A program made the position numbers and the translations under genes. The notes under the pieces were generated by a model, which was not told where the DNA came from, searched no databases, and was given only the letters and a program-made list of their open reading frames with translations. From Sphingomonas suaedae (GTDB lineage Bacteria; Pseudomonadota; Alphaproteobacteria; Sphingomonadales; Sphingomonadaceae), in the NCBI RefSeq assembly GCF_007833215.1, contig NZ_CP042239.1, forward strand, positions 1-64,000: a DNA stretch of 64,000 bases, written 5' to 3'. How positions within the stretch are numbered: position 1 is the first letter of the stretch; the number at the start of each line of letters is the position of its first letter. This document shows, piece after piece, positions 1 to 8,199 of the stretch.

Positions 1-227
1 TTTACATGCTTGCTCTTGATCGACTCGAAAAATCGTCCCTAAAACGGACCTCCGCCACGGCGTTTCTGCCCGGCGGAATCAGCGAAGGTACCGTTGCGAC
101 GCGGATGCGATTCCGCCGACGGGATCCTTTTGCCTGAGCGAAACTCGCGTGCGGAAGGGGTCGCTTTCCGCGCTGGGAGAGTGTTGCCCGCGCGCGGGCC
201 GGATGACTTTGAAGGGGGCGAGGACGG
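1..227. other. Leader region upstream of dnaA
   Basis: No gene is visible here. A weak sigma70-like pair could be read as TTGATC at 16-21 and TAAAAC at 40-45 (18-nt spacer), but it is far from consensus. A purine-rich stretch at 211-223, including GAGG at 220-223, precedes the dnaA ATG. I found no convincing DnaA boxes or AT-rich unwinding region, so there is no evidence that this is the replication origin. Confidence 0.3.
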
Positions 228-1601
228 ATGGATCAAGCGACGGCCTGGACACGAGTACGCGGCAATTTGCGGCTCTCTGCGGGCCAGCGCCTGTTCGACC
301 AGTGGCTGAAGCCGATCGTCCTTATCCCTGGCGAGGATGCCGATACCGTCCGCCTCGGCCTGCCCTCCGCCTTCATGACCAACTGGGTCAAGAATCACTA
401 TGCCGACCGGCTGGTGATGGAATTCCGCTCGCAGCTGCCCGGCGTTCGGACCGTCTCGATCGAGACGGTCGACGCCCGCGCAACCCGCGAACTTGCCGCC
501 GATACCCCTGCGGCTTCGGCGGCAACGCCCGCCTCGCCCTCGGCCCAGGCCGGAGCGAGCGTCGGAGCGTCCGAGCGTCCGCGGTTCGATTCGCGCTTCA
601 CCTTCGACCGGTTCGTGGTGGATACCAGCAACCGCGTTGCCTTCAACGCCGCGCGCGCGCTGGCCGAGCCGGGCAAGCCGCGTTTCAGCCCGCTCTACCT
701 TCACAGCATGACCGGGCAGGGCAAGACCCACCTCATGCACGCGATCGGCCATGCCTTTCTCGAAGCCTGTCCGGATGCGACCGCGATCTACATGCCCGCC
801 GAACGGTTCATGTTCGAGTTCGTCCGCGCCGTGCGCGAGAAGGATACGTTCAGCTTCAAGGCGCGGCTGCGCGGGGTCGATCTGCTGATGATCGACGATC
901 TCCAGTTCATCGCGGGCAAGGAGTCGACCCAGGAGGAATTCTTTCACACGGTCGATGAGTTCATGCGCGAAGGAAAGCGCCTGGTCATCGCTGCCGACCG
1001 CAGCCCGCTTGCGCTCGAAGGGATCGAGACGCGGCTCGCCTCGCGGCTGGGATCGGGGCTTGCCGCCGACATCAAGCCCGCCGAACTCGGCCTGCGCCGC
1101 GCGATCCTCGACCGCAAGCTTGAGGATATGCCAGGCGCCATGGTGCCGGGGGCGGTGCTCGACCTGCTCGCGGCGCGGATCAGTTCGTCGGTGCGCGAAC
1201 TGGAAGGGGCGCTCAACCGCCTCGTCGCCTATGCGCAGCTCAATAACGCCGAAGCGGTGACGATCGAATTCGCCGAAAGCGTGCTGGGCGAGGCTCTGCG
1301 CGGTGGCCAGCGCCGGGTGACGATCGACGAGATTCAGAAGGCCGTTTCGTCGCATTTCGACGTCAAACAGCTCGATCTGGTATCGCAGCGTCGCGCCGTC
1401 GCGATCGCCCGTCCGCGCCAGATCGCGATGTATCTCGCCAAGCGGCTGACCACGCGCTCGCTTCCCGAGATCGGTCGCAAATTCGGCAATCGCGACCATT
1501 CTACCGTCATCCACGCCGTCCGTCGCATCGAGGAACTGCGCGGCACCGACAGCGAGATCGACGGCGCGGTCCGCAGCCTGATGCGGCAGCTCGAAGCCTG
1601 A
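228..1601 (+). CDS. dnaA: Chromosomal replication initiator DnaA
   Basis: DnaA binds origin boxes and melts DNA to start replication. The 457-residue protein has an N-terminal domain (about 1-85), an Ala/Pro/Ser-rich linker (about 86-118), an AAA+ core and a DNA-binding C-terminus. The P-loop is SMTGQGKT at 160-167, Walker B is LLMIDD at 219-224, and the DnaA signature GNRDHSTVIHA is at 420-430. The first P-loop Gly of the usual GGVGLGKT is Ser here, but GxGKT is intact. The ATG at 228 follows purine-rich ribosome-binding sequence. dnaN and recF do not follow; the gene is monocistronic and convergent with aroB. Confidence 0.97.
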   Translation: MDQATAWTRVRGNLRLSAGQRLFDQWLKPIVLIPGEDADTVRLGLPSAFMTNWVKNHYADRLVMEFRSQLPGVRTVSIETVDARATRELAADTPAASAATPASPSAQAGASVGASERPRFDSRFTFDRFVVDTSNRVAFNAARALAEPGKPRFSPLYLHSMTGQGKTHLMHAIGHAFLEACPDATAIYMPAERFMFEFVRAVREKDTFSFKARLRGVDLLMIDDLQFIAGKESTQEEFFHTVDEFMREGKRLVIAADRSPLALEGIETRLASRLGSGLAADIKPAELGLRRAILDRKLEDMPGAMVPGAVLDLLAARISSSVRELEGALNRLVAYAQLNNAEAVTIEFAESVLGEALRGGQRRVTIDEIQKAVSSHFDVKQLDLVSQRRAVAIARPRQIAMYLAKRLTTRSLPEIGRKFGNRDHSTVIHAVRRIEELRGTDSEIDGAVRSLMRQLEA

Positions 1602-1607
1602 AGATCG

Positions 1608-1629
1608 CATCTCCCCGCGGGGGGATGCG
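1608..1629. terminator. Stem-loop just after dnaA
   Basis: GCATCTCCCC and GGGGGGATGC form a 10-bp stem with one G-T pair, starting 7 nt after the dnaA stop. There is no clear T-run, so termination is inferred from position and stem stability. A further G/C-run-rich stretch follows to about 1670. Confidence 0.4.
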
Positions 1630-1728
1630 GGGTGGGGGGATTCCCCCCCGAATCACATATCCTCCACCCCATTTTGTGGCGGCTGACCAAAGCAAAAGCG
1701 TCGCGCGCGTTCGAAACGCCCCCGATCC

Positions 1729-1804
1729 GTTTGCCCTGAGCCTGTCGAAGGGCCGCAAGCGAAACGCCGGTTGGAAATCGCCCTTCGACAGGCTCAGGGC
1801 AAAC
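1729..1804. repeat. Perfect 24-bp inverted repeat between dnaA and aroB
   Basis: The arms at 1729-1752 and 1781-1804 are exact reverse complements of each other. Each contains the core CCCTGAGCCTGTCGAAGGG or its complement. They are separated by 28 nt and lie between two convergent gene ends. From memory, this core is a common dispersed palindrome in sphingomonad genomes. A bidirectional terminator or REP-like role is inferred from placement. Confidence 0.75.
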
Positions 1805-1821
1805 CGAAGTTAGGAAATCCG

Positions 1822-2922
1822 TTAGCGCGGCAGTTCGTCCAGGAACGACGCCACGTCGGCCAGATCGACCTGCTTGTCCAAATAGGTCTGCCCGATTCCG
1901 CGTGCGAGCAGGAAGGGGAGGGTGCCTGCGTCCATCTTCTTGTCGTGCAGCATATGCTCCACCAGCCGTGCCCCGCTCGCGGCGATCCCGGCGCTAGCCA
2001 GGTCGAACGGCAGCCCGCTCGCCCGCAGATGTGCCGCGACCCGCTCGGCATCCTGCCCCGGACACAGGCCGCGCCGCGCCGAATAGGCAAAGGCAAGCGC
2101 CATGCCCGCCGCAACGCCTTCGCCATGCAGCAGCCGGTCGGAAAAGCCGGTTTCCGCCTCCAGCGCATGGCCGAAGGTGTGGCCAAGGTTGAGCAACGCA
2201 CGCTTGCCGGTGGTCTCGCGCTCATCCTCCGCGACGATCCGCGCCTTGGCGCCGACCGAATGGGCGATGGCATAGGCGCGCGCCGACGAATCGCCGGACA
2301 GCAGCGCGAGGCCATTGCCCTCACACCATTCGAAAAATCCGAGATCGTCGATCAGGCCGTATTTGACGACTTCCGCATAACCGGCGCGCTGCTCGCGCAG
2401 CGGAAGCGTGTCGAGCAAATCCGGGTCGATCAGCACCAGCGAAGGCTGATGAAACGCCCCGATCAGATTCTTGCCCGCGCGGCTGTTGATCGCGGTCTTG
2501 CCGCCGACCGAGCTGTCGACCTGCGCCAGCAACGTCGTCGGCATCTGTACGAAGTTGCAGCCGCGCTTGAGGATCGCGGTGGCGAAGCCGACCAGATCGC
2601 CAATCACCCCGCCGCCCAGCGCGATGACATGGTCGCCGCGCTCGATCCCGCGCTCCAGCAGCGCGTCGGTGAGCGATTCGAGCTGTGCCCAGCTCTTGGT
2701 CGCTTCGCCTGCGGGCAGGACGATCGTGTCGCTGGCCAGTCCGGCAGCCGCGAGCGTCGCGGCGAGCCGTTCGGCATGGCGCGCGACATTGGTGTCGGTG
2801 ACGATGACAAAGGGACGGTTGCGGGCGAGGGGGCCGAGATGCGCGGCGGCATCGTCCAGCAGCCCGGCCTTGATCCGCACCTCATAGCTGCGCGCACCCA
2901 GCGCGACCGGGACGATCTTCAT
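1822..2922 (-). CDS. aroB: 3-dehydroquinate synthase
   Basis: This is the second step of the shikimate pathway: DAHP to 3-dehydroquinate, with NAD and a divalent metal, in the cytoplasm. The 366 residues are normal for the family. Visible motifs are the dinucleotide-binding GGGVIGD at 103-109, DSSVGGKT at 136-143, GYAEVVKYG at 181-189 (metal-ligand Glu) and NLGHTFGH at 245-252 (metal-ligand His). The ATG overlaps the end of aroK by 4 nt, so the two are translationally coupled as aroK-aroB, a common arrangement in proteobacteria. Confidence 0.97.
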   Translation of the reverse strand: MKIVPVALGARSYEVRIKAGLLDDAAAHLGPLARNRPFVIVTDTNVARHAERLAATLAAAGLASDTIVLPAGEATKSWAQLESLTDALLERGIERGDHVIALGGGVIGDLVGFATAILKRGCNFVQMPTTLLAQVDSSVGGKTAINSRAGKNLIGAFHQPSLVLIDPDLLDTLPLREQRAGYAEVVKYGLIDDLGFFEWCEGNGLALLSGDSSARAYAIAHSVGAKARIVAEDERETTGKRALLNLGHTFGHALEAETGFSDRLLHGEGVAAGMALAFAYSARRGLCPGQDAERVAAHLRASGLPFDLASAGIAASGARLVEHMLHDKKMDAGTLPFLLARGIGQTYLDKQVDLADVASFLDELPR

Positions 2923-3458
2923 CGGCCGATTGCCGTCAGGATCGCATTCACCGTCGTCTCGTGTGGCGCAGCCTTGCTGGCGATATGGATCGGCGCGAGC
3001 GCGTAGACGGGATTGCGCACGGCGGCGAGTTCGGTGAGCACCTTTAGCGGGTCCTTTCCACGCAATAACGGGCGATGGTCGCGCTTTGCGACCCGCTCCG
3101 CCAGGACTTCTGGGGGAGCGTCCAGCCAGATCGCGGTCGCCTGGTCAAGGATCAGGGCGCGGGTCGCGTCGTTCAGGAATGCGCCGCCTCCGGTCGCGAT
3201 AATCTTGGGCGCGCCGTCGATCAGCCGCGCGATCACCCGCCGCTCGCCATCGCGGAAATGCGGTTCGCCGAACCGGTCGAAGATTTCGGCGACGGTCATC
3301 CCCGCCGCCGCCTCGATCTCCGCATCGGCATCGACAAAGGGGAGTTTGAGCCGCTGGGCTAGGCGACGCCCCACCGTGGTCTTGCCCACGCCCATCAGCC
3401 CGATCAGCACGATCGGGCGGGTAATCGGCTGGGCGAGAGATGGACGGGTTTGCAGCAT
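2919..3458 (-). CDS. aroK: Shikimate kinase
   Basis: It phosphorylates shikimate to shikimate 3-phosphate with ATP. From the ATG at 3458 it is 179 residues, with P-loop GLMGVGKTT at about 20-28, the Asp/Glu-rich shikimate site just after it (FVDADAEIE), the ATGGGAF loop, and an LLRGKDP lid region. An in-frame TTG at 3497 would add 13 residues but has no family support, so the ATG is preferred. It is the first gene of aroK-aroB and diverges from the small membrane protein at 3539. Confidence 0.95.
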   Translation of the reverse strand: MLQTRPSLAQPITRPIVLIGLMGVGKTTVGRRLAQRLKLPFVDADAEIEAAAGMTVAEIFDRFGEPHFRDGERRVIARLIDGAPKIIATGGGAFLNDATRALILDQATAIWLDAPPEVLAERVAKRDHRPLLRGKDPLKVLTELAAVRNPVYALAPIHIASKAAPHETTVNAILTAIGR

Positions 3459-3538
3459 GGTCGCGGGGGCTATACAGCGAGCATCGCGCTCGGGCAAAAG
3501 GCCCGTCGCCTGTGCAGCAAATGGTTTTGAGGGGGTCG

Positions 3539-3676
3539 ATGTCCCGTTCGCTCGTCATCGTCGTGATTGTCGCTATCCTGTTGATCGGGGGGCTATTCTT
3601 CCTTGCAGGACGCGATACCGAAAAGCCGCCGGTGCGCGTCGAGAAGGTCGTTCCGCTTGACAATCTCTCGAACTAA
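3539..3676 (+). CDS. Small single-span membrane protein
   Basis: This 45-residue protein starts at the ATG at 3539 and has a hydrophobic helix over residues 4-21 followed by a polar tail containing RDTEKPPVRVEK. The TTG start of the next gene (3657) lies inside its last codons, so the pair is probably co-transcribed. I recall short proteins of this pattern in sphingomonads but know no function. The longer upstream in-frame extension lacks a membrane-protein pattern and overlaps the aroK start region. Confidence 0.7.
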   Translation: MSRSLVIVVIVAILLIGGLFFLAGRDTEKPPVRVEKVVPLDNLSN

Positions 3677-5465
3677 GACGGCGCTCGCGGCAGTTCTGGC
3701 GGTCGCGGCCGGCGTGGGAATTCCCGCGCTGGCGCAGGATCGGCCCGAATCGCTGCTGCCACCGGGATTCGACGATCCGGTTCCCGCACCCGCACCCGCG
3801 CCTGCGCCCGCTCCGGCCCCTGCGCCGACTGCGGCGCCGGGGGCTGCTGTGCCGCCGCCCGCCGCGCCGGCCCCTTCTGCTGGCGAAGGCGTGGCGAATG
3901 AGAGCGCCGCGGCCGATACGGGGACAGAGACCGAACCCGGCGAGATCGATTATGCGGTGATCTCCCGCTACGAATTGCCCGATTTCGCCAAACGCTCGCT
4001 GGCGCAGGTGGGCCCGTCCTCGCCCGCCAGCGACGGATTGCCCGTCACCGCGTTCGGCAATGCGGACGGCGGCTTCCTTCAGACGCTGATGCGGCGGATG
4101 GACGCGCCGGTCGCATCGCGCTGGCTGTCGATCGCGCTGCGCCGGGCGCTGCTGTCGCGCGTGAATACGCCGCGCGGGCTGCACGGTGCCGATTTTGCCG
4201 CCGAACGCGCCTGGCTCCTGATCCGCATGGGTGAGGCGGATGCGGCGCGGGCGATGGTCCAGTCGGTCGATATCGCCAATTACACCCCCAAGATGTTCCA
4301 GGTCGCGATGCAGGCGATGCTCGCCACCGCTGATCCGGGTGGCCTGTGTCCAATGGTCGTCCCCGCGCTCGATACCGCGCCCGACCGCAATTGGCGGCTT
4401 GCCGAGGCAATCTGCGCGGGGCTGGACGGCGATCCGAGCAAGGCCGGGCCGCTGATCGATGCCAGCCGCCGCCGGATGGGCAACGCGATCGACGTGCTGC
4501 TCGCTGAAAAGCTGGTCGGGATGGGTGTGTCGGGGCGCCGCGCGGTGACTGTCGAATGGGACGCGGTCGATCGCATCAGCGCGTGGCGCTGGGGCCTCGC
4601 GGTCGCGTCTGGCACGGATATTCCGACGCGGTTGAACGACACCGCCGGTCCGCAGCTTCGCTATTGGCGAGCGACCGCCCCCGCACTTGCCCTGCGCGAC
4701 CGTTCCGCAGCGGCCGAGGCGGCGGCGAGCCAGGGCGTGTTCTCGTCTCAGGCGCTCACCGATCTTTATGGCGAGATCGAAGCACTGGAGGATCCCTCCA
4801 CTGCGGAAGTCGCGGTCGCCCGCGATCTGCGCGCCGCTTTCACTGCCGCCACCGCCGAGGAGCGGGTCGAGCGGATGCGGCAATTATGGGACGAGGCACA
4901 GGGGCCGCGCGCGACCTATAGCCGCCTGATCCTCACCGCGCGCGCGGCGGCCCGGCTCACGCCGTCCGAGGCACATCGCGCCGATGCCGACAGGCTGATC
5001 GCCTCGATGCTCAGCGCCGGTCTCGACCGTGCGGCGCTGCGCTGGAAGGAAATCGCCCCGCGCGGCAGCGATGGCTGGGGCATGTTGCTGCTCGCCGAAC
5101 CCGCGCGTGCCGTCGCGGTCGGCGATGTCGAGGCGTATCGCAACAGCGCGGAGAGTAACAACGGCGCGATGCTGATCGCGGCAATGGCCGGGATGGGCCG
5201 CATCCCGGCGGGCGATGGCGAGCGGCTGATGCGCGCATCGGGCGTTGAATTCGATGCGGCCAATGCCTGGACTCGCGCCATCGCGCGCGCGGCCGATGCG
5301 AACCAGCCCGGAACGGTCGTGCTGCTGGCGGCGACGGGGATGCAGAGCCGGGTGTGGGAAGGCGTCTCGCCCGAGGCGCTGTACCATATCACCCGCGCTC
5401 TGACGCAGGTGGGACTCGACGGCTATGCGCGGATGATCGCCGTCGAGGCGATCACACGGCTTTGA
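3657..5465 (+). CDS. Secreted Ala-rich protein of unknown function
   Basis: I do not recognise a named family. The 602-residue product begins with a likely signal peptide (positive start, Ala/Val-rich core, cleavage near PALAQ at about 23-27). A repeated Pro-Ala tract follows, then a long helical, Ala/Leu/Arg-rich body suggestive of repeat helices. The start is probably TTG at 3657: GAGAAGG at 3641-3647 is an ideal ribosome-binding site 9 nt upstream, and the signal peptide starts there. It overlaps the small membrane gene by 20 nt, and its stop overlaps the xerD start, giving a three-gene run. A periplasmic or envelope role is inferred. Confidence 0.8.
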   Translation: MTISRTKTALAAVLAVAAGVGIPALAQDRPESLLPPGFDDPVPAPAPAPAPAPAPAPTAAPGAAVPPPAAPAPSAGEGVANESAAADTGTETEPGEIDYAVISRYELPDFAKRSLAQVGPSSPASDGLPVTAFGNADGGFLQTLMRRMDAPVASRWLSIALRRALLSRVNTPRGLHGADFAAERAWLLIRMGEADAARAMVQSVDIANYTPKMFQVAMQAMLATADPGGLCPMVVPALDTAPDRNWRLAEAICAGLDGDPSKAGPLIDASRRRMGNAIDVLLAEKLVGMGVSGRRAVTVEWDAVDRISAWRWGLAVASGTDIPTRLNDTAGPQLRYWRATAPALALRDRSAAAEAAASQGVFSSQALTDLYGEIEALEDPSTAEVAVARDLRAAFTAATAEERVERMRQLWDEAQGPRATYSRLILTARAAARLTPSEAHRADADRLIASMLSAGLDRAALRWKEIAPRGSDGWGMLLLAEPARAVAVGDVEAYRNSAESNNGAMLIAAMAGMGRIPAGDGERLMRASGVEFDAANAWTRAIARAADANQPGTVVLLAATGMQSRVWEGVSPEALYHITRALTQVGLDGYARMIAVEAITRL

Positions 5466-6403
5466 CCGCGATCGCTCCCGGCGACGACGGGGCGCTGATC
5501 GAACGCTTTCTGGAGATGCTCGCGGCCGAGGCTGGCGCCGCGCCCAACACGCTCGCCGCCTATGGTGCGGACCTGCGGCTTGCCTCCCAGACGCTGGACG
5601 GCGCGCTGGCGGGTGCGGACCGGGCGGCGATCGAGCGGCTGGGGGAGGGGTGGCGCGACCTCTCGCGCGCGACGGTCGCGCGCAAATCGGCGGCGCTGCG
5701 GCGCTTCTTCGCCTTTCTGCTCGACGAAGGGTTTCGTGCCGACGATCCCGGCGGGGCGTTGCCGCGACCCGGTAGCGGGCGCGGACTTCCGAAAACGCTT
5801 TCGGGCCGCGACGTCGAGGCGATCTTCGCCGCGATCCAGGCGCGGATCGACCGGGTGCCGCCCGATCCGCGCGACCTTAGACTACTCGCGCTGATCGAAC
5901 TGCTCTACGGCTCGGGCCTGCGCGCGACCGAGCTGGTCTCCCTTCCGCGCGGCGCCGTCCAGCCCGACAAGCCCTATCTGATCCTGCGCGGCAAGGGCGG
6001 CAAGGAGCGGCTCGTCCCGTTGTCCGACCGCGCGCGTGCGGCGGTGGCCGCATGGCGCGCGCATGTCGATCCGGCACGGCCTTGGCTGTTCCCCTCGGGC
6101 AAGGGGCATTTGAGCCGTATCCGCCTCTACCAGATGGTCCGGGCGATCGCTGCCGAAGCCGGCATTCCGCCCGACCGGATCAGCCCGCACGTGCTGCGCC
6201 ACGCCTTCGCGACGCATCTGCTCGAAGGCGGCGCCGATCTGCGCGCGCTTCAAGCGATGCTGGGCCATGCCGATATCGCCACGACCGAAATCTACACCCA
6301 TGTCGACAGCGCGCGGCTGGTCCAGCTGGTCAACGAACGCCATCCACTCGCCGACGCAGCGGCATCGCTTCGCCGCGTTGACGCGAAGCGCGGCGGGGCA
6401 TAG
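5462..6403 (+). CDS. xerD: Site-specific tyrosine recombinase XerD
   Basis: Chromosome-dimer-resolving recombinase. It has an N-terminal SAM-like core-binding domain (about 8-95) and a C-terminal catalytic domain. The active-site set is visible: R154 in GLRATEL, K178 in GKGGKER, H243 and R246 in HVLRHAF, H269 in LGHADI and nucleophile Y278 in IYTHVD. Length is 313 residues from a TTG at 5462 that overlaps the preceding TGA as TTGA. The ATG at 5516 would cut into the core-binding domain. accA follows closely. Confidence 0.93.
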   Translation: MTAIAPGDDGALIERFLEMLAAEAGAAPNTLAAYGADLRLASQTLDGALAGADRAAIERLGEGWRDLSRATVARKSAALRRFFAFLLDEGFRADDPGGALPRPGSGRGLPKTLSGRDVEAIFAAIQARIDRVPPDPRDLRLLALIELLYGSGLRATELVSLPRGAVQPDKPYLILRGKGGKERLVPLSDRARAAVAAWRAHVDPARPWLFPSGKGHLSRIRLYQMVRAIAAEAGIPPDRISPHVLRHAFATHLLEGGADLRALQAMLGHADIATTEIYTHVDSARLVQLVNERHPLADAAASLRRVDAKRGGA

Positions 6404-6412
6404 GTGCGCGCG

Positions 6413-7360
6413 ATGGCCAGTTTTCTTGAATTCGAAAAGCCGATCGCGGAGCTTCAGGCGCGAATCGATGAGCTGCGCGATACCGCCGCAGGCGGCGAGG
6501 TGGATATCGAGGCCGAGGTCGGCCGCCTTCAGGCCAAGTCCGACCGTTTCCTCAAGGATGCCTACGCCAAACTGACCCCGTGGCAGAAGACGCTGGTCGC
6601 GCGTCATCCGGAGCGACCGCATTTCAAGCATTATGTCGCGCGGCTGATCGACGATTTCATGCCGCTGGGCGGCGACCGCGCCTTTGCCGACGATCAGGCG
6701 ATCCAGGGCGGCCTTGGCCGGTTCCGCGGTCGGCGGGTGATGGTTATCGGCCATGAAAAGGGCGACGACACCGCCAGCCGCCTGCGCCACAATTTCGGCA
6801 TGGGCAAGCCCGAGGGCTATCGCAAGGCGATCCGGCTGGTCGAACTGGCCGACAAATTCGGCATCCCCGTGGTGACTCTGGTCGATACCTCCGGCGCGTT
6901 TCCAGGCATGGAGGCCGAAGAGCGCGGCCAGGCCGAAGCGATCGCCCGCTCGACCGAGGCGTGTCTCAATCTGGGCGTGCCGATGGTCGCGTCGATTCTG
7001 GGCGAGGGTGGCTCCGGCGGCGCGGTCGCGCTGGCGGCGGGCAACCGCGTGCTGATGATGGAGCACGCCGTCTATTCGGTGATCTCGCCCGAGGGGTGTG
7101 CCTCGATCCTGTGGCGCACCGCCGACAAGGCCGCCGACGCCGCCGAAGCGATGAAGGTGACCGCACAGCATCTCAAGGAACTCGGCGTGATCGACACGAT
7201 TGTTCCCGAACCGCTGGGCGGTGCGCATCGCGACCATGCGGCGGCGATCGACGCACTGGGCGATGCGATCGAGTCGGCGCTCGAGGATCTGTCGGGCCAG
7301 AGCGCAACCGCGCTGCGGCAGTCGCGCCGCGCCAAATTCCTCGCGATGGGCCGGGCTTGA
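6413..7360 (+). CDS. accA: Acetyl-CoA carboxylase carboxyltransferase subunit alpha
   Basis: Forms the carboxyltransferase with AccD and moves CO2 from carboxybiotin to acetyl-CoA, giving malonyl-CoA for fatty acid synthesis. The 315-residue form starts at the ATG at 6413 (MASFLEFEKPIAEL, the usual family start); an in-frame GTG at 6404 is possible. Recognisable blocks are the coiled N-terminus, LTPWQKTLVARHPERP, the GDRAFADD region and the oxyanion-type GEGGSGGA segment. It follows xerD within 10 nt. Confidence 0.96.
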   Translation: MASFLEFEKPIAELQARIDELRDTAAGGEVDIEAEVGRLQAKSDRFLKDAYAKLTPWQKTLVARHPERPHFKHYVARLIDDFMPLGGDRAFADDQAIQGGLGRFRGRRVMVIGHEKGDDTASRLRHNFGMGKPEGYRKAIRLVELADKFGIPVVTLVDTSGAFPGMEAEERGQAEAIARSTEACLNLGVPMVASILGEGGSGGAVALAAGNRVLMMEHAVYSVISPEGCASILWRTADKAADAAEAMKVTAQHLKELGVIDTIVPEPLGGAHRDHAAAIDALGDAIESALEDLSGQSATALRQSRRAKFLAMGRA

Positions 7361-7368
7361 TATCCATT

Positions 7369-7601
7369 CCTCCCCTGCGCAGCAGGGGAGGGGGACCGCT
7401 CGCGAAGCGAGTGGTGGAGGGGGCGTAGCCGCGAACAGTGATATGCCGGGGGCATATCGCAGCAGCGGAGCCGGCGTGCAAAGCAAGCCGTTGGCCGTAG
7501 AGGGCGGAATTTTGCCGAGCTGTTCACGGCCGTCCGCGCGGCCGCCCCTCCACCACCGCCTTCGGCGGCGGTCCCCCTCCCCCGAGCAAGCTCAGGGGAG
7601 G
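7369..7601. repeat. Compound palindromic element between accA and the pilin genes
   Basis: This fills most of the 305-nt gap after accA and carries no gene. The left end (about 7369-7422) and right end (about 7546-7601) are imperfect reverse complements: CCTCCCCTG...GGGGGACCGCTCG...GTGGTGGAGGGG against CCCCTCCACCACCG...CGGTCCCCCTC...GGGGAGG. Each end also folds on itself (for example CCTCCCCTG / CAGGGGAGG at 7369-7391). ATATGCC-GGG-GGCATAT forms a perfect hairpin at 7441-7457. It resembles a dispersed intergenic palindrome or miniature element. Confidence 0.65.
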
Positions 7602-7606
7602 AACAG

Positions 7607-7637
7607 AAAAAAGGCGGCGGACCGATGGTCCGCCGCC
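7607..7637 (-). terminator. Intrinsic terminator of the pilin gene at 7666
   Basis: On the minus strand, a perfect 11-bp stem (arms at 7613-7623 and 7627-7637, 3-nt loop) is followed by six T residues (complement of A at 7607-7612). It lies 28 nt past the stop of the minus-strand Flp pilin. Confidence 0.85.
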
Positions 7638-7665
7638 CCCTGTTCACTTGTCGGAATAAAGGGTC

Positions 7666-7833
7666 TTACGACGCCTTCATGTTCGACGAAACGTTGGTGA
7701 AGGTGGTCTTGAGCTGGTTGCCCAGGCCCTGCATCGCGGCGATGGCTGCGACGGCGATGAGCGCGGCGATCAGGCCGTACTCGATGGCGGTGGCACCCTT
7801 TTTGTTGCCGAAAATCTTGCGGATCGTGTTCAT
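7666..7833 (-). CDS. Flp-type (type IVb) pilin
   Basis: This is a 55-residue prepilin: a short basic leader, then GATAIEYGLIAALIAVAAIA, the typical Flp processing region and hydrophobic helix with Glu at +5, then a short polar tail. Such pilins are cut by a TadV/CpaA-type peptidase and assembled into Tad/Flp pili. GGAG sits 6-7 nt before the ATG. A terminator follows. No tad/cpa assembly genes are in the window, so the machinery must lie elsewhere. Confidence 0.88.
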   Translation of the reverse strand: MNTIRKIFGNKKGATAIEYGLIAALIAVAAIAAMQGLGNQLKTTFTNVSSNMKAS

Positions 7834-7962
7834 ACCGGTCTCCATGCAATTTGACGCTTCATTTCCCGGCTGCCCCCGGGAGAACCCGGTTCCAGCAAGG
7901 CCGAAACTAAGTGACGGAAGTTAACAAAGACCTTAGGCGCGACCGGGTGAGGCCCGTAATAT

Positions 7963-8145
7963 TCAACGGGCGGTCTGGACCTTGTTGCTGACATTGTTCC
8001 ACATGCCGGTGGTGCCGCTGGCGAGTTCGCCAAGCGCAGCGATCATGACGAGGACGATGAGCGCGAGGATGAAGCCATATTCGACCGCCGTCGCGCCGCG
8101 CGAGCAGCGTAACAGGCGGGCCGATAATGACTTTAATGGTCGCAC
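7963..8145 (-). CDS. Second Flp-type pilin
   Basis: The 60-residue protein runs from a GTG at 8145, which has GGAGAGG about 7 nt upstream. It shows the Flp pattern RGATAVEYGFILALIVLVMI followed by a polar tail. It sits upstream of the other pilin on the same strand but differs clearly in sequence, so it is a separate pseudopilin or minor pilin rather than a recent duplicate. The longer in-frame extension upstream reads into the mutT leader and is not pilin-like. Confidence 0.82.
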   Translation of the reverse strand: MRPLKSLSARLLRCSRGATAVEYGFILALIVLVMIAALGELASGTTGMWNNVSNKVQTAR

Positions 8146-8199
8146 GGTGCGGCCTCTCCAATGAGTGCTGACGGAATCTAGGGAAACAAGATTAACGAA

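Noticed and set aside
1..227. Chromosomal origin next to dnaA
   Set aside because: No cluster of DnaA boxes or AT-rich unwinding stretch is visible, and in many Alphaproteobacteria the origin is not beside dnaA.
39..1610. A 523-codon open frame antisense to dnaA
   Set aside because: No motifs or ribosome-binding site; dnaA on the other strand is unquestionable.
3782..3860. CRISPR-like or tandem repeat array
   Set aside because: The short GCNCCN repeats simply encode the Pro-Ala linker of the secreted protein.
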